From Streptomyces sp. NBC_00094 (GTDB lineage Bacteria; Actinomycetota; Actinomycetes; Streptomycetales; Streptomycetaceae): a stretch of DNA of 64,000 nt. This document shows, piece after piece, positions 8,441 through 17,191 of this stretch; positions within the stretch are counted from its first letter, which is position 1; every line of letters starts with the position of its first letter. The translations under genes and the position numbers were made by a program. The stretch covers positions 4,159,501 through 4,223,500 of the forward strand of contig NZ_JAPEMB010000001.1 in the NCBI RefSeq assembly GCF_026343125.1, read 5' to 3'. Under the pieces are notes generated by a model. The model worked only from the letters and a program-made list of their open reading frames with translations. It searched no databases and was not told the origin of the DNA.

Positions 8441-9159
8441 GGGTTCTCCCCCTTGATGAGCTTCGGCAGGTCGGCGGCGTACTCCTCGATGGTGGTGTCC
8501 TCGCCGTACAGGACGTAGCCCTGGTCGGTGGTGGGCGAGAAGGCGATCACCTGAGCGCCGTGCATGGAGACGACCGAGCCGTTCTTCTCCTTCTTCGGCG
8601 GGTCGATGCCGATGCCCATCGAGCGGGCGCCCAGCTGGATGGTGGTGAAGTCGCCGGTGAGACCGGTGAAGGAGGGGTCGCCGGCGGCGGGCAGCCACTT
8701 GCCGAGCTCGGCGGGGGTGTCCCGCTCGGGGTCGGTGGTGACGAAGACGACCTGGAGCTTGTCCTGGTCGGCCTTGGGGAGCTGCTTCTTGGCGATGGCG
8801 ATGTTGCTCATCGTCATGGGGCAGACGTCGGGGCAGTGCGTGTAGCCGAAGTACACGAGGGTCGGCTTGCCCTTGGTGCGTTCGCGCAGGTCGTACGTCT
8901 TGCCCTGGGTGTCGGTGAGGACGAGCGAGGGCTTGGTGAACGGCCGGTCGAGGACGGTGGCGGCCTTGGTGGAGTCGCTGCCTCCGGAGACCTCGGCGAG
9001 CGAGCCGGAGCCCGCGCCGGTGGTCTTGTCGTCGTTGCCGCCGAGGCCGACGGCCGCGGTGATGCCGAGCGCGGCGACGATCGCGACGGCCGCGATGATC
9101 AGGGGCGTGCGCCGCCCGGGACGGGCCGTACCCGCCCCGGACGTCTTCTCTTCGGACAT
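8437..9159 (-). CDS. sco: Sco/SenC copper chaperone
   Basis: 240 residues from ATG 9159, preceded by an AAAGAAG-type ribosome site. A single N-terminal membrane anchor (about 20-40) and an Ala/Gly/Ser linker lead to a thioredoxin-fold domain with the copper-binding CPDVC of THCPDVCPMTMSN and the distal His in SVVSMHGAQVI. It delivers copper to the CuA centre of cytochrome oxidase and, in S. lividans, supports development through the DtpA/GlxA route. A longer frame further upstream runs into the ycnI gene and is rejected because the translation is Pro/Arg/Ser-rich and lacks a signal. Confidence 0.94.
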   Translation of the reverse strand: MSEEKTSGAGTARPGRRTPLIIAAVAIVAALGITAAVGLGGNDDKTTGAGSGSLAEVSGGSDSTKAATVLDRPFTKPSLVLTDTQGKTYDLRERTKGKPTLVYFGYTHCPDVCPMTMSNIAIAKKQLPKADQDKLQVVFVTTDPERDTPAELGKWLPAAGDPSFTGLTGDFTTIQLGARSMGIGIDPPKKEKNGSVVSMHGAQVIAFSPTTDQGYVLYGEDTTIEEYAADLPKLIKGENP

Positions 9160-9196
9160 GGTGCTTCTTTCCGGTTCTCGGGTGAGGGTGCGGCCG

Positions 9197-10006
9197 TCAG
9201 GCCGAGCGGCGGCGGCCGGCGAGGACGCCGAAGGCGACGCCGGCGATGCCGACGAGGATGCCGACGACGCCGAGGATCCGGGCCGTGGTGTCGGTGGAGG
9301 ACGAGGAGGCGGTGACCGTCTTCTCCTCGTGGGCGCCGGTCTTGTCGTCGTGCCCGGTCTTGCCGTCGTGTCCGGCCTTCGCATCCGGACCGGCCGAGGC
9401 GGAGGCCGAGGGAGCCGCGCCGCCGCCGTGGTGGTCACCGGACGCGGCGGAGAGCTTCAGGACGGGCGCCGGGTTCTGCGGCTCGTCCGCGCCGTCCTTG
9501 GGCTCCTCGATCCAGCGCACGACCTCCTTGTTGTCGTACGTCTGGATGGCCTTGAGCACGAGCTGGTCCACGTCCTCGGGCAGCTGGCCGAGGGAGAGCG
9601 GGAACTGCTGGAACTGGCCGGGGCCGATCTTCGAGCCGTCGGCGGTCCAGGTGACCTTGGAGACGGCCTCGTTGATCTTCTTGCCGTGCAGCTCCAGCGG
9701 CTTGCTGAGCTTGCTCTTCGTCACCTCGGCCTTCCAGCCGGGGACGGGCTGCGGCATGACGGAGGCCAGCGGGTGGTCGAGCGGGAAGTTGACCTCCAGC
9801 TTCACGGTGGAGGCGTTGTCGCGCTCGTTCGGGACCTTGATGTTGACGGTCGCGTAGCCGCCCTTGGCGGCCTCGCCCTCCGGCTGCACGCTGACGTGCG
9901 CGAAGGCCGTGCCGGACAGCAGCACGACGGAGGAGAGGGCGATGCCGCCGGCGAGGGCGACACGGGTGGCGGCGGCGCGCGAGGAGGTGCGACGGGAAAC
10001 GTTCAT
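9197..10006 (-). CDS. YcnI-family (DUF1775) copper-binding membrane-anchored protein
   Basis: 269 residues from ATG 10006 (GGAG about 10 bases upstream); a GTG 12 bases further out is an alternative. The signal peptide is cut before HVSVQPEGEA, exposing an N-terminal His as expected of the YcnI/DUF1775 fold, which binds Cu(II) with that His. The domain continues to about residue 170. A low-complexity His/Asp/Lys-rich stretch (repeated GHDxKTG) then leads to a C-terminal membrane helix and GRRRS tail. The His-rich linker may itself bind metal. It sits just upstream of sco and is likely part of the same operon. Confidence 0.9.
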   Translation of the reverse strand: MNVSRRTSSRAAATRVALAGGIALSSVVLLSGTAFAHVSVQPEGEAAKGGYATVNIKVPNERDNASTVKLEVNFPLDHPLASVMPQPVPGWKAEVTKSKLSKPLELHGKKINEAVSKVTWTADGSKIGPGQFQQFPLSLGQLPEDVDQLVLKAIQTYDNKEVVRWIEEPKDGADEPQNPAPVLKLSAASGDHHGGGAAPSASASAGPDAKAGHDGKTGHDDKTGAHEEKTVTASSSSTDTTARILGVVGILVGIAGVAFGVLAGRRRSA

Positions 10007-10118
10007 GGCAGAGGACACTCCGGCTCGGAGAAGGACGGCGGGATCCGGCGCGCCGGGGGGCGGTTGCCCCGCACAGGCGTGCGGACGTGCGCGGCCCGCT
10101 CCTGGTGAGCGGTCCGCG

Positions 10119-10895
10119 TCAGGCTGCGAGGACGCAGTCGGCGGCCGGTGGGCCGCGCCTGATCACCGTGTCCCTGAGCGCCTCGGCCACCGGCGGCGGC
10201 GAGGAGTCGAAGGCCGTACGGGCGGGCCGCCGCGCTCTCGCGTGCGGGGCCGCGGACAGCCCGGCGAGCAGGCTCCGTACGAGGCGGAACGCGACCCGCA
10301 GCGCGCGCACGAGGGTGCACTCGGCGAGCTCCGTCGCGCCCTGCTCGGAGAGCTGGACGAGCCGGACGAGGGCCAGGTCGCCGCGGCGCAGCAGCCAGCC
10401 CGCGGCGAGGGCGGCGAGCAGGTGACCGAGGAGCATGGGCAGGCCGGGCAGCAGCCCGCCGGCCGGTGCCGTCGCCGTCGCGTGGCCCAGGTGGGCGTGG
10501 GCGGTGGCGGGGTCGAGGCCCGCGTCGCGGACGATCCTGGCGGCGTCGGCGGCGCTGATGGCCCCGGTGCCCGCTCCGCAGATCAGCTTGGCGGCCATCC
10601 GCACGAGGGCGTCGTCGGCCTCGGGGCTCAGCGCGAGAGGGCGCTGTCCCAGGCTGAAGAGGGTGTGCAGACCGAGCTGCCCGCCGGCGAGGGCGCCGAC
10701 GACGAAGCCGAGGGAACGCTCGCGTCCGGTGAAGAGCACGGTGATCCCGAAGACGCCGAGGAAACCGGTGAGGAGGGTCCACAGGGCGATCCCCGCACAG
10801 GCGGCGAGGGCGTGTCCCAGCGCGGACAGCACGACGCAGACCGCGGTGAACACCGCGGCCCTCAGCAGCCGTGGAGCGAGCGCGGGGGCAGTCAT
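10119..10895 (-). CDS. Membrane protein at the head of the copper operon
   Basis: 258 residues, ATG 10895. Four hydrophobic segments are visible (about 12-35, 38-58, 62-80 and 145-168), with a soluble Ala-rich stretch between the third and fourth and an Arg/Pro-rich cytoplasmic tail. No family motif is recognised with confidence. Its position 113 bp upstream of ycnI and the same orientation suggest it belongs to the copper locus, but there are no obvious Cys, Met or His clusters that would mark a copper transporter. The role is unknown. Confidence 0.7.
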   Translation of the reverse strand: MTAPALAPRLLRAAVFTAVCVVLSALGHALAACAGIALWTLLTGFLGVFGITVLFTGRERSLGFVVGALAGGQLGLHTLFSLGQRPLALSPEADDALVRMAAKLICGAGTGAISAADAARIVRDAGLDPATAHAHLGHATATAPAGGLLPGLPMLLGHLLAALAAGWLLRRGDLALVRLVQLSEQGATELAECTLVRALRVAFRLVRSLLAGLSAAPHARARRPARTAFDSSPPPVAEALRDTVIRRGPPAADCVLAA

Positions 10896-11108
10896 GGCGG
10901 GCCCATCATCGCACCAGGGGCACCCGCGCCATGAGGCAGGTCCGTAAGGTCGTTCTTGGGGTTCTTGGGCGTCTTCGGGGTGACATACACCGGCCTACCG
11001 GCGCGGTGCATCCGCCGAACGAGCGCTCTTGTCGCCTTCGGGGGCTTACGAAGGGTTCCGTCCGGCAATAGGTATCGGTATGTCGAGCCGCTGCCGGGAG
11101 GCTGGAGC

Positions 11109-11588
11109 ATGAGCATCTGGTGGTCACTGCATCTGCGGCGCGAGGCTGCGAGCGTGCCGCTGGCCCGCCGGCTGCTGCTGGGAACGATGGAGACGGCGGG
11201 CGTCGATCCCGACGTGTCCTACGAGCTGTCGATCGCGCTGACCGAGGCCTGTGCGAACGCGGTCGAGCACGGCGGTGGCGGCGAGGTCGGCGGGACGGGC
11301 AGGGCGGCGTACCGGGTGACGGCGTACCTGGACGGCGAGACCTGCCGTATCGAGGTCGCGGACTCGGGTCCCGGCTTCCCCGGCGTGGCCGCCGCGCTCC
11401 CCGGTGCCGAGACGGCGTCGGCGCCGATGGCCCCCTCGGACGACGCCGAGCACGGCCGGGGGCTGCGCCTGATCGAGGAGCTCGCCGACCACGTCCAGTT
11501 CGGCAACCGGTCGGGCCGGGGCGGCGCGGTCGTCAGCTTCGACAAGATCCTGAAGTGGAAGGACGGCCCGTCCCTGCTGATGGCCTGA
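11109..11588 (+). CDS. RsbW-like ATP-binding protein (anti-sigma factor kinase family)
   Basis: 159 residues. The ATG at 11109 has GGGAGG a few bases upstream. The HATPase_c_2 fold is clear: N box ELSIALTEACANAVEHG, G1 box VADSGPGF, and G2 box HGRGLRLIEELADHV. These small kinases phosphorylate anti-anti-sigma proteins or act as paired regulators; Streptomyces has dozens with unknown partners. No anti-anti-sigma gene is adjacent. A second family member lies at 18523-19164 and a SpoIIE phosphatase at 13374-14825, which could act in the same type of circuit, but there is no direct evidence of a link. Confidence 0.88.
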   Translation: MSIWWSLHLRREAASVPLARRLLLGTMETAGVDPDVSYELSIALTEACANAVEHGGGGEVGGTGRAAYRVTAYLDGETCRIEVADSGPGFPGVAAALPGAETASAPMAPSDDAEHGRGLRLIEELADHVQFGNRSGRGGAVVSFDKILKWKDGPSLLMA

Positions 11589-11612
11589 GCCCTCCACGCG
11601 GGTACGGACACG

Positions 11613-11652
11613 GTGAAGGGCCCCCGCCGGTCGGTCGGCGGGGGCCCTTCAC
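11613..11652. terminator. Bidirectional hairpin between convergent genes
   Basis: A perfect 17-bp stem (11613-11629 with 11636-11652) and 6-nt loop lie between the RsbW-like gene and the leftward aminopeptidase gene. Confidence 0.9.
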
Positions 11653-11678
11653 TTCCAACGTACGCGCGGGCGCGGTGG

Positions 11679-13166
11679 TCAGCCCTTCAGGCCGGCCATC
11701 CAGGCCTCGACCTCGGCGGAGGTGCGCGGCAGCGCGTCCGAGAGGTTCACGTTGCCGTCCTCGGTGACGAGGATGTCGTCCTCGATCCGGACGCCGATGC
11801 CGCGGTACTCCTCCGGCACGGTCAGGTCGTCGGCCTGGAAGTACAGACCGGGCTCGACGGTCAGGCACATGCCCGGCTCGAGGGTCGTGTCGACGTACGC
11901 CTCGGTGCGCGCGGCGGCGCAGTCGTGGACGTCCATGCCGAGCATGTGACCGGTGCCGTGCAGGGTCCAGCGGCGCTGCAGGCCGAGCTCGAGGACACGC
12001 TCGACCGGGCCCTCGACGAGGCCCCACTCGACGAGCTTCTCGGCGAGGACGCGCTGGGCGGCGTCGTGGAAGTCGCGGTAGGCGGCGCCGGGCTTCACCG
12101 CGGCGATGCCGGCCTCCTGCGCCTCGTACACGGCGTCGTAGATCTTGCGCTGGAGCTCGGTGTACCGGCCGTTGATCGGCAGGGTGCGGGTGATGTCCGC
12201 GGTGTAGAGCTCGGTGGTCTCCACGCCGGCGTCGAGCAGCAGCAGCTCGCCGGAGCGGACGTCGCCGTCGTTGCGCACCCAGTGCAGGGTGGTGGCGTGC
12301 GGGCCGGCGGCGCAGATGGAGCCGTAGCCGATGTCGTTGCCCTCGACGCGGGCGCGCAGGAAGAACGTGCCCTCGATGTAGCGCTCGCTGGTCGCCTCGG
12401 CCTTGTCGAGGACCTTGACGACGTCCTCGAAGCCGCGGGCGGTGGCGTCGCACGCCTTCTTGAGCTCGGCGATCTCGAAGTCGTCCTTGACGAGACGGGC
12501 CTCGGAGAGGCGGACGCGGAGTTCCTCGTCGCGCTCGGCGGTGACCTTGTCGGTCAGCGCGGCCTCGATGCCGGCGTCGTGGCCGCGGACGGCGCGGACC
12601 GGGCCGGTGGCGCCCTTGAGATGGGCGGCCAGCTTGCGGACGTCCTTCGCGGGGACGCCGAGGAGCTGCTCGGCCTCGGTGAGGGAGTGGCGGCGGCCGA
12701 CCCACAGCTCGCCCTGGCCGTCGAGCCAGAACTCGCCGTTCTCGCGGTCGGAGCGCGGCAGCAGGTAGATCGTCGCCTCGTGTCCGCTCTTCGTCGGCTC
12801 CAGGACGAGGACGCCGTCCTGCGTCTGGTCGCCGGTGAGGTACGCGTACTCGGTGGAGGCGCGGAAGCTGTACTCGGTGTCGTTCGACCGGGTCTTCAGG
12901 TTCCCGGCGGGGATCACCAGGCGCTCGCCCGGGAAGCGGGCGGACAGCGCGGCGCGGCGCGCGGCGGTCTTGTCGGCCTGCGCGATGGGCGCCAGGTCAT
13001 GCAGCTCGGTGTCGGCCCAGCCGGACTTCATGTTCTCGGCGAGCTCGTCGGACACGCCCGGGTACAGGCCGTTCTTCCGCTGCTCGATCGCCTGGTCTTC
13101 GCCCGCTGCGTCAGCAGCCAGGTTCGACTCGGTTTCCGGGGTCTCCGGCGTGAGCTCCTCGGCCAC
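11679..13166 (-). CDS. pepP: Xaa-Pro aminopeptidase (aminopeptidase P, M24B)
   Basis: 495 residues from GTG 13166, with a strong AGGAGG ribosome site eight bases upstream. The first 65 residues are acidic and probably flexible. The N-terminal aminopeptidase P domain follows, with FRASTEYAYLTG. The C-terminal pita-bread domain has all five metal ligands: Asp in LLDAG, Asp in ADITRT, His in HGTGHMLGMD, Glu in TVEPGLY and Glu in GVRIEDD. It removes an N-terminal residue preceding proline, using two Mn2+ ions, in the cytosol. Length and order are normal for actinobacterial PepP. Confidence 0.95.
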   Translation of the reverse strand: MAEELTPETPETESNLAADAAGEDQAIEQRKNGLYPGVSDELAENMKSGWADTELHDLAPIAQADKTAARRAALSARFPGERLVIPAGNLKTRSNDTEYSFRASTEYAYLTGDQTQDGVLVLEPTKSGHEATIYLLPRSDRENGEFWLDGQGELWVGRRHSLTEAEQLLGVPAKDVRKLAAHLKGATGPVRAVRGHDAGIEAALTDKVTAERDEELRVRLSEARLVKDDFEIAELKKACDATARGFEDVVKVLDKAEATSERYIEGTFFLRARVEGNDIGYGSICAAGPHATTLHWVRNDGDVRSGELLLLDAGVETTELYTADITRTLPINGRYTELQRKIYDAVYEAQEAGIAAVKPGAAYRDFHDAAQRVLAEKLVEWGLVEGPVERVLELGLQRRWTLHGTGHMLGMDVHDCAAARTEAYVDTTLEPGMCLTVEPGLYFQADDLTVPEEYRGIGVRIEDDILVTEDGNVNLSDALPRTSAEVEAWMAGLKG

Positions 13167-13315
13167 GGGTCTGCCTCCTCTTGGTACGACACTGAACCTT
13201 CACCATCGTACGGTCGCAAAGAGGGGGATACAGGGTCGGAAGGCCTAGTACCGGAGCGTCACGTTCCGCTCACGCGCAGGGGTCGGCCACACGCGGGGTC
13301 GAGGACCGCTCGTGC

Positions 13316-13367
13316 GTACGTGTCCCGCTTACGTGTCCCGCTGACGTGTCCTGCTTACGTGTCCCCG
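13316..13367. repeat. Four 13-bp tandem repeats next to a stop codon
   Basis: Four units of the form TTACGTGTCCCGC (13316-13328, 13329-13341, 13342-13354, 13355-13367) differ by one or two bases and end 6 bp from the stop of the leftward SpoIIE-type gene. Confidence 0.8.
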
Positions 13368-13373
13368 CGCCGC

Positions 13374-14825
13374 TCACTCGAACCGGGCCGCGAGCAGGAC
13401 CACGTCCTCCTCGTCGTCGACCGTGTCGAGCCCCTCGGGCAGCAGGGTCCGCAGGACGTGGTCGGCGATCGCGCCCGGGTCACCCCGGTCCGCCTTCGGC
13501 ACGCTCGAAGCGGCCGCGTGGAGCCGCGCGAAGGCCCGGTCCATGGCGTCGCCGGTACGGCGGAGCAGCCCGTCCGTGTAGAGAAGCACCGTTTCTCCCG
13601 GGGCGGGGGACAGCTCGACGCTCGGCGCCTCCCAGCAGGAGAGCATCCCGAGCGGAGCCGAGAGCGAGGTCTCGACGAACTCGGTGCGGTGCTCGCCGAT
13701 GATCAGCGGCGGCGCGTGGCCGGCCCCGGCCAGGACGATCCGGCGCTGCGCGGGCTCGGCGTACGCGAAGAGCGCGGTCGCCGAGCGCGCGGGCTCGGTG
13801 AGCCGGAGCAGGAGCTCCAGGTCGGAGAGGACGGCGACGGGGTCCTCGCCCTCCATCACCGCGTACGCCCGGAGGGAGGCGCGCAGCCGGCCCATGGCGG
13901 CCAGCGCGCTGGGCCCGGTTCCGGAGACGGAGCCGACGGCGAGCCCGAGGGCCCCCTCCGGCAGCGGCAGCGCGTCGTACCAGTCGCCGCCGCCCCGGGG
14001 GCCGGTGCGGTGGCGGGCGGCGAGCTGGACGCCGGGGACGCGGGGGAGGCGGCTGGGGAGCAGCTCCTCGGCGACGGTGGCGACCTGGGCGCGGGCCCGC
14101 TCGACCTGGAGGAGGCGGGCGAGGTGCTCGGTGGCGAAGCGGCCGTAGAGCCCGATGAGGTGGCGCTGGCGGTCGGAGGGCTCGGCCGGCTCGTCGTAGA
14201 GCCAGACGGCCGCACCGAGCCGGCCCGCGTCCTCGGTGGCGAGGGGGAGGGCGTAGCTGGCGGCGTAGCCGAGGCGGGCGGCGACCTCGCGGTGGCGCGG
14301 GTCGAGGCCCTCCTCGGTACGGACGTCGGGGATGGCGATCGGATCGGGGACGCGGGCCGGGTCGGCGGGATCGGGGAGGCCGTCGAGGAGGCGGCCGTAG
14401 CTGGTGCCGCTGCGCGGGACGGTCTCGATGGTGCCGAGCTCGGCGTGGGCGAGCCCGAGGCCGATGGTGACGGCGGGGCCGAGGCCGTCGGCGGGTTCGA
14501 GGATGGCCATGCCGCGGCGGGCCCCGACGAGCGCGGCGCCCGCGTTCAGCACCTCGGGCAGGGCCGCGTCGAGGGACGCGGTCCTGATGAGGCGCTCGGT
14601 GAGTTCGTGGAGGGTCGTGAGGTCGGAGACCCAGCCGGCCAGCCGGTCCTGGATCAGCGCGCCGGGCGGCAGGGCCGCGTCGGCGGGAGTCGCTGCCGAC
14701 GGAACCCCGGGAAGGGGCGCCGTAGTGTGCGGGGCGAGGGGAACCGTGGAATCGATTCCGGCCACTTTCGGCATGTGTGGGGCGCTCATGCCGGTCGGCT
14801 TTCCGACCGGTGCGTTTGAGGCCAT
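13374..14825 (-). CDS. GAF-SpoIIE (PP2C-type) serine phosphatase
   Basis: About 483 residues if translation begins at ATG 14825 (MASNAPVG); GTG 14879 and intermediate ATGs are alternatives and none has a clear ribosome site. A GAF-like sensory domain spans roughly residues 75-240. The SpoIIE/PP2C domain follows, with GGGDWYDALPLPEGALGLAVG (metal-binding Asp), later GAGHAPPLI, and LLYTDGLLRR. Such phosphatases dephosphorylate anti-anti-sigma proteins, opposing RsbW-type kinases. The usual second metal Asp in GDVxGHG is changed: here the segment reads VGSVSGTGPSALAAMG, with Ser-Val-Ser where GDVSGHG is expected. Activity may therefore be reduced, or the domain may be regulatory. Confidence 0.85.
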   Translation of the reverse strand: MASNAPVGKPTGMSAPHMPKVAGIDSTVPLAPHTTAPLPGVPSAATPADAALPPGALIQDRLAGWVSDLTTLHELTERLIRTASLDAALPEVLNAGAALVGARRGMAILEPADGLGPAVTIGLGLAHAELGTIETVPRSGTSYGRLLDGLPDPADPARVPDPIAIPDVRTEEGLDPRHREVAARLGYAASYALPLATEDAGRLGAAVWLYDEPAEPSDRQRHLIGLYGRFATEHLARLLQVERARAQVATVAEELLPSRLPRVPGVQLAARHRTGPRGGGDWYDALPLPEGALGLAVGSVSGTGPSALAAMGRLRASLRAYAVMEGEDPVAVLSDLELLLRLTEPARSATALFAYAEPAQRRIVLAGAGHAPPLIIGEHRTEFVETSLSAPLGMLSCWEAPSVELSPAPGETVLLYTDGLLRRTGDAMDRAFARLHAAASSVPKADRGDPGAIADHVLRTLLPEGLDTVDDEEDVVLLAARFE

Positions 14826-15190
14826 AGCATCGCAAACCCCCATGTCATTCTGCGCCGCTCGATGCATCCACATGTACACGCACTAGAGGAGCGATGTCCA
14901 GCATTGTCCCCACGGGACTTGTGGTGTCCGTGAGGTTGGGCGAGAGGGTTGAAGTACGCGGGAAGTTGGCCGAAAATTGCCCCCGGTGTGCACCTTTTGC
15001 GGTCGACTGGCGTCGTTTGAAAGCGCGTCATTGCCCGTGTGCTGGGTACGTAATCGATGACAGGCAGGGGCAGTTGGAGCTGCCTCGGAACGCATCGCGG
15101 GACCCCGGCGTCTTTCGTGCCGCAGGCCGCGACCCGTCCCCCGATGGCGGGGAACGTGTTCTGACCCGGCTTGGATCTGGCATCGACACG

Positions 15191-15302
15191 GACCGACCCG
15201 GCGCGACCCGGTTCCACTGGCTCCGACCCGGTTCCACTGGTTCCGACCTGGCTCGACCTGGCTCCACCCCGGTTCGACCCGCTCCACCTGGTTCCTACCT
15301 GG
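15191..15302. repeat. Degenerate 10-11-bp repeats in a divergent promoter region
   Basis: The 600-bp gap 14826-15426 separates the leftward phosphatase from the rightward primase-like gene. Its middle carries about ten imperfect, head-to-tail copies of a GACC(C/T)GGTTCC-like unit, including two near-identical 20-bp copies (about 15214-15253). A GAGGAGCG ribosome-site-like stretch before ATG 14894 opens a frame of 217 codons, but its translation shows no domain and it runs through the repeat, so I do not call it a gene. Confidence 0.6.
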
Positions 15303-15426
15303 CCGTCGGCCCTGCTTCGGTGCGGGGCGGCGCACCACCGACCTTGTACGCGCTGATACGCACGGTGAAGAGATCTGCACATGGTGTGATGTGGATTCGG
15401 CGTTCAACGGAAAGGAACGAGCGCTC

Positions 15427-16107
15427 ATGCGCGAGATCCTCGGAAGGCGACGCAGGCTCCGGTTCCGGCGCAAGGCGAGGACCGCCCGGCTCGACGCGGC
15501 GGTCACCTTCGCCGTCGAGTGGGACTGGCCCGTCCTGCCGGGCGTGAGCCTGGCGACGACGACCCGTACGGCTGCGGGGGCGGCCTGTGCCTGCCCCGAC
15601 CTCGAGTGCGCGGTGCCCGGAGCGCACCCGTACGACCCCGGGCTGCTCGCGGCCACCACCGACGAGCGGATGATCCGCTGGTGGTGGACGAGGCGCCCGG
15701 ACGCCCCGGTGGTCCTGGCCACCGGCGGCGACGCGCCCTGCGCGGTGAGCCTGCCCGCGGTGGCGGGAGCCCGGGCGCTGACGGCGCTCGCCGCGATGGG
15801 CATGCGGCTCGGGCCGGTGGTGGCGACGCCGACGCGGTGGTCGATCCTCGTCGCCCCGTACAGCCTCGAACGGCTCGGCGAGCTGTTGTACGCGAAGGAC
15901 AGCGTGCCCAGCTCGCTGCGGTTCCACGGCGAGGGCGGCTATCTGCTGCTGCCGCCCTCGGTCGCGGGGACCGGACAGGTGCGGTGGGAGCGGGCGCCGC
16001 TCGCGGGCTCGTCCCGGCCGTGGCTGCCGGACGTCGAGGCGGTGGTGGACGCCCTGGTCGAGGCGAGCACGAGCACACCGGGCGGCGGGAGCCGACTCAC
16101 GTACTGA
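15427..16107 (+). CDS. Bifunctional DNA primase/polymerase N-terminal domain protein
   Basis: 226 residues from ATG 15427 (AAAGGAACGAG upstream; GTG 15391 is possible). The sequence AVTFAVEWDWPVLPG, CACPDLECAVPGAHPYDP and MIRWWWTRRPDAPVVLATG matches the primase-polymerase (Prim-Pol) N-terminal domain common in actinobacteria. The usual DxD metal site is not obvious: the region reads GGDAPCAVSLP. This is a stand-alone short form without helicase. Such chromosomal paralogues are frequent in Streptomyces and their role is not established. An Arg-rich N terminus (RRRRLRFRRKAR) could bind nucleic acid. Confidence 0.75.
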   Translation: MREILGRRRRLRFRRKARTARLDAAVTFAVEWDWPVLPGVSLATTTRTAAGAACACPDLECAVPGAHPYDPGLLAATTDERMIRWWWTRRPDAPVVLATGGDAPCAVSLPAVAGARALTALAAMGMRLGPVVATPTRWSILVAPYSLERLGELLYAKDSVPSSLRFHGEGGYLLLPPSVAGTGQVRWERAPLAGSSRPWLPDVEAVVDALVEASTSTPGGGSRLTY

Positions 16108-16292
16108 CGGCGGTCGGGCCCGGGCGGTGGCGGGGTCGCGGTCGGGTCCTGGCGGCGGGTCGTTCACCCGAACGGGTGTGTCCTGGCCCGACTTGCAGGG
16201 GAAACGGGCGTGCGGCCGACCGGGCGCCCGCCGACCGCCGATATGTTCGCCCCACCCGTCGAAGAACCCGGGCGAAAGAGCAGGTGGGTCGC

Positions 16293-16973
16293 ATGAGTCC
16301 GGTGATGAGCCCGGCGAAACTCCGCATGGCCGGACTCGGGACCGCCGTCGCGGTCGCCGTCCTGCTGCCGATCGTCGCGGTCGCCGGCCCGACGGGCCCG
16401 ACGGCCGATCCCGTACGACCGGCCGGCGCGGGCGACGCGAAGCCCGGGGACGGGAGCGGGGGCGGGGACCTGTTGTCGGGCCTCGGGCTGGGACTCGGGT
16501 CCGGGCCCCAGCCCCGTACACCGGTCTCTCCCACCGCCGACCGCGCCGCGTCCCCCGCTTCCTCAGCCCCCTCAGCCCCCTCAGCCCCCTCCGCCCCCTC
16601 CGCCGCTCCGGCCACGCCGGAGCGGGTCACGCATTGTGGGCCGGAACTCGCCTCTCCCGAGGGGATCGAGGCGCAGACCTGCGTCCTGGCCGAGGGGCCG
16701 GACACCTGGGCGCGTACGTACTACCGGAACGCCACGGGCCAGGAGCTCGACGGGTTCCTCACTCTGATGGCGCCCGGCGGGCGGACCGTGCAAGTGCGGT
16801 GCCCCGTCCTGGCGCAGGACGAACCGGGAACCTGTGAAACGCCCAGGGAGCGCGGTCGTGGTGAGGCCAGGTCCTATACGGCGGTGGCGGAATTCGCGGG
16901 CGCCGGCGAGGGGGGCAGCACCCCGTTGCTGCTGCGATCGGGCAGCAACACGGCGGACTCGCAAGGAAGTTGA
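16293..16973 (+). CDS. Exported protein with Pro/Ser/Ala-rich linker, unknown function
   Basis: 226 residues. The ATG at 16293 follows AGGTGGG by a few bases; 20 residues later comes a hydrophobic stretch (LGTAVAVAVLLPIVAVAG) typical of a signal peptide or anchor. A low-complexity segment with repeated SAP units (about residues 85-108) precedes a compact domain with three Cys (HCGPEL, QTCVLAEG, VRCPVL, ETC). The pattern suggests a secreted, disulphide-stabilised domain on a flexible stalk. No known family is recognised. Tandem SAPSAPSAP codons are nearly identical, so the linker could vary in length between strains. Confidence 0.75.
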   Translation: MSPVMSPAKLRMAGLGTAVAVAVLLPIVAVAGPTGPTADPVRPAGAGDAKPGDGSGGGDLLSGLGLGLGSGPQPRTPVSPTADRAASPASSAPSAPSAPSAPSAAPATPERVTHCGPELASPEGIEAQTCVLAEGPDTWARTYYRNATGQELDGFLTLMAPGGRTVQVRCPVLAQDEPGTCETPRERGRGEARSYTAVAEFAGAGEGGSTPLLLRSGSNTADSQGS

Positions 16974-17191
16974 CCGCCCAGCTCCGGCGCGGCCGGGAGC
17001 GGGCATGGAAACGCCCGGTCGCTGGCGACGGGGGATGCACCAGCGACCGGGCTTCCAGAACGGTAACAAGAGATCTGCGGTTCGCAAATTCGATCTCGGT
17101 TATTCGGACAGGGAATTACCGCCCGAAGACCGGGGTTGTGGCGGAAGTCACCGACTGGTCGGTCTGTCAGTCACCGATACCACCTGGGGTA

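Noticed and set aside
11613..14819. 1068-codon plus-strand frame
   Set aside because: Opposite strand of pepP and the SpoIIE gene; begins inside a terminator hairpin and encodes no known domain.
14894..15547. Plus-strand gene of 217 codons with a good GAGGAG site
   Set aside because: Runs through the degenerate repeat array and overlaps the start of the primase-like gene; no domain and poor codon character after the first 40 residues. Left as unproven.
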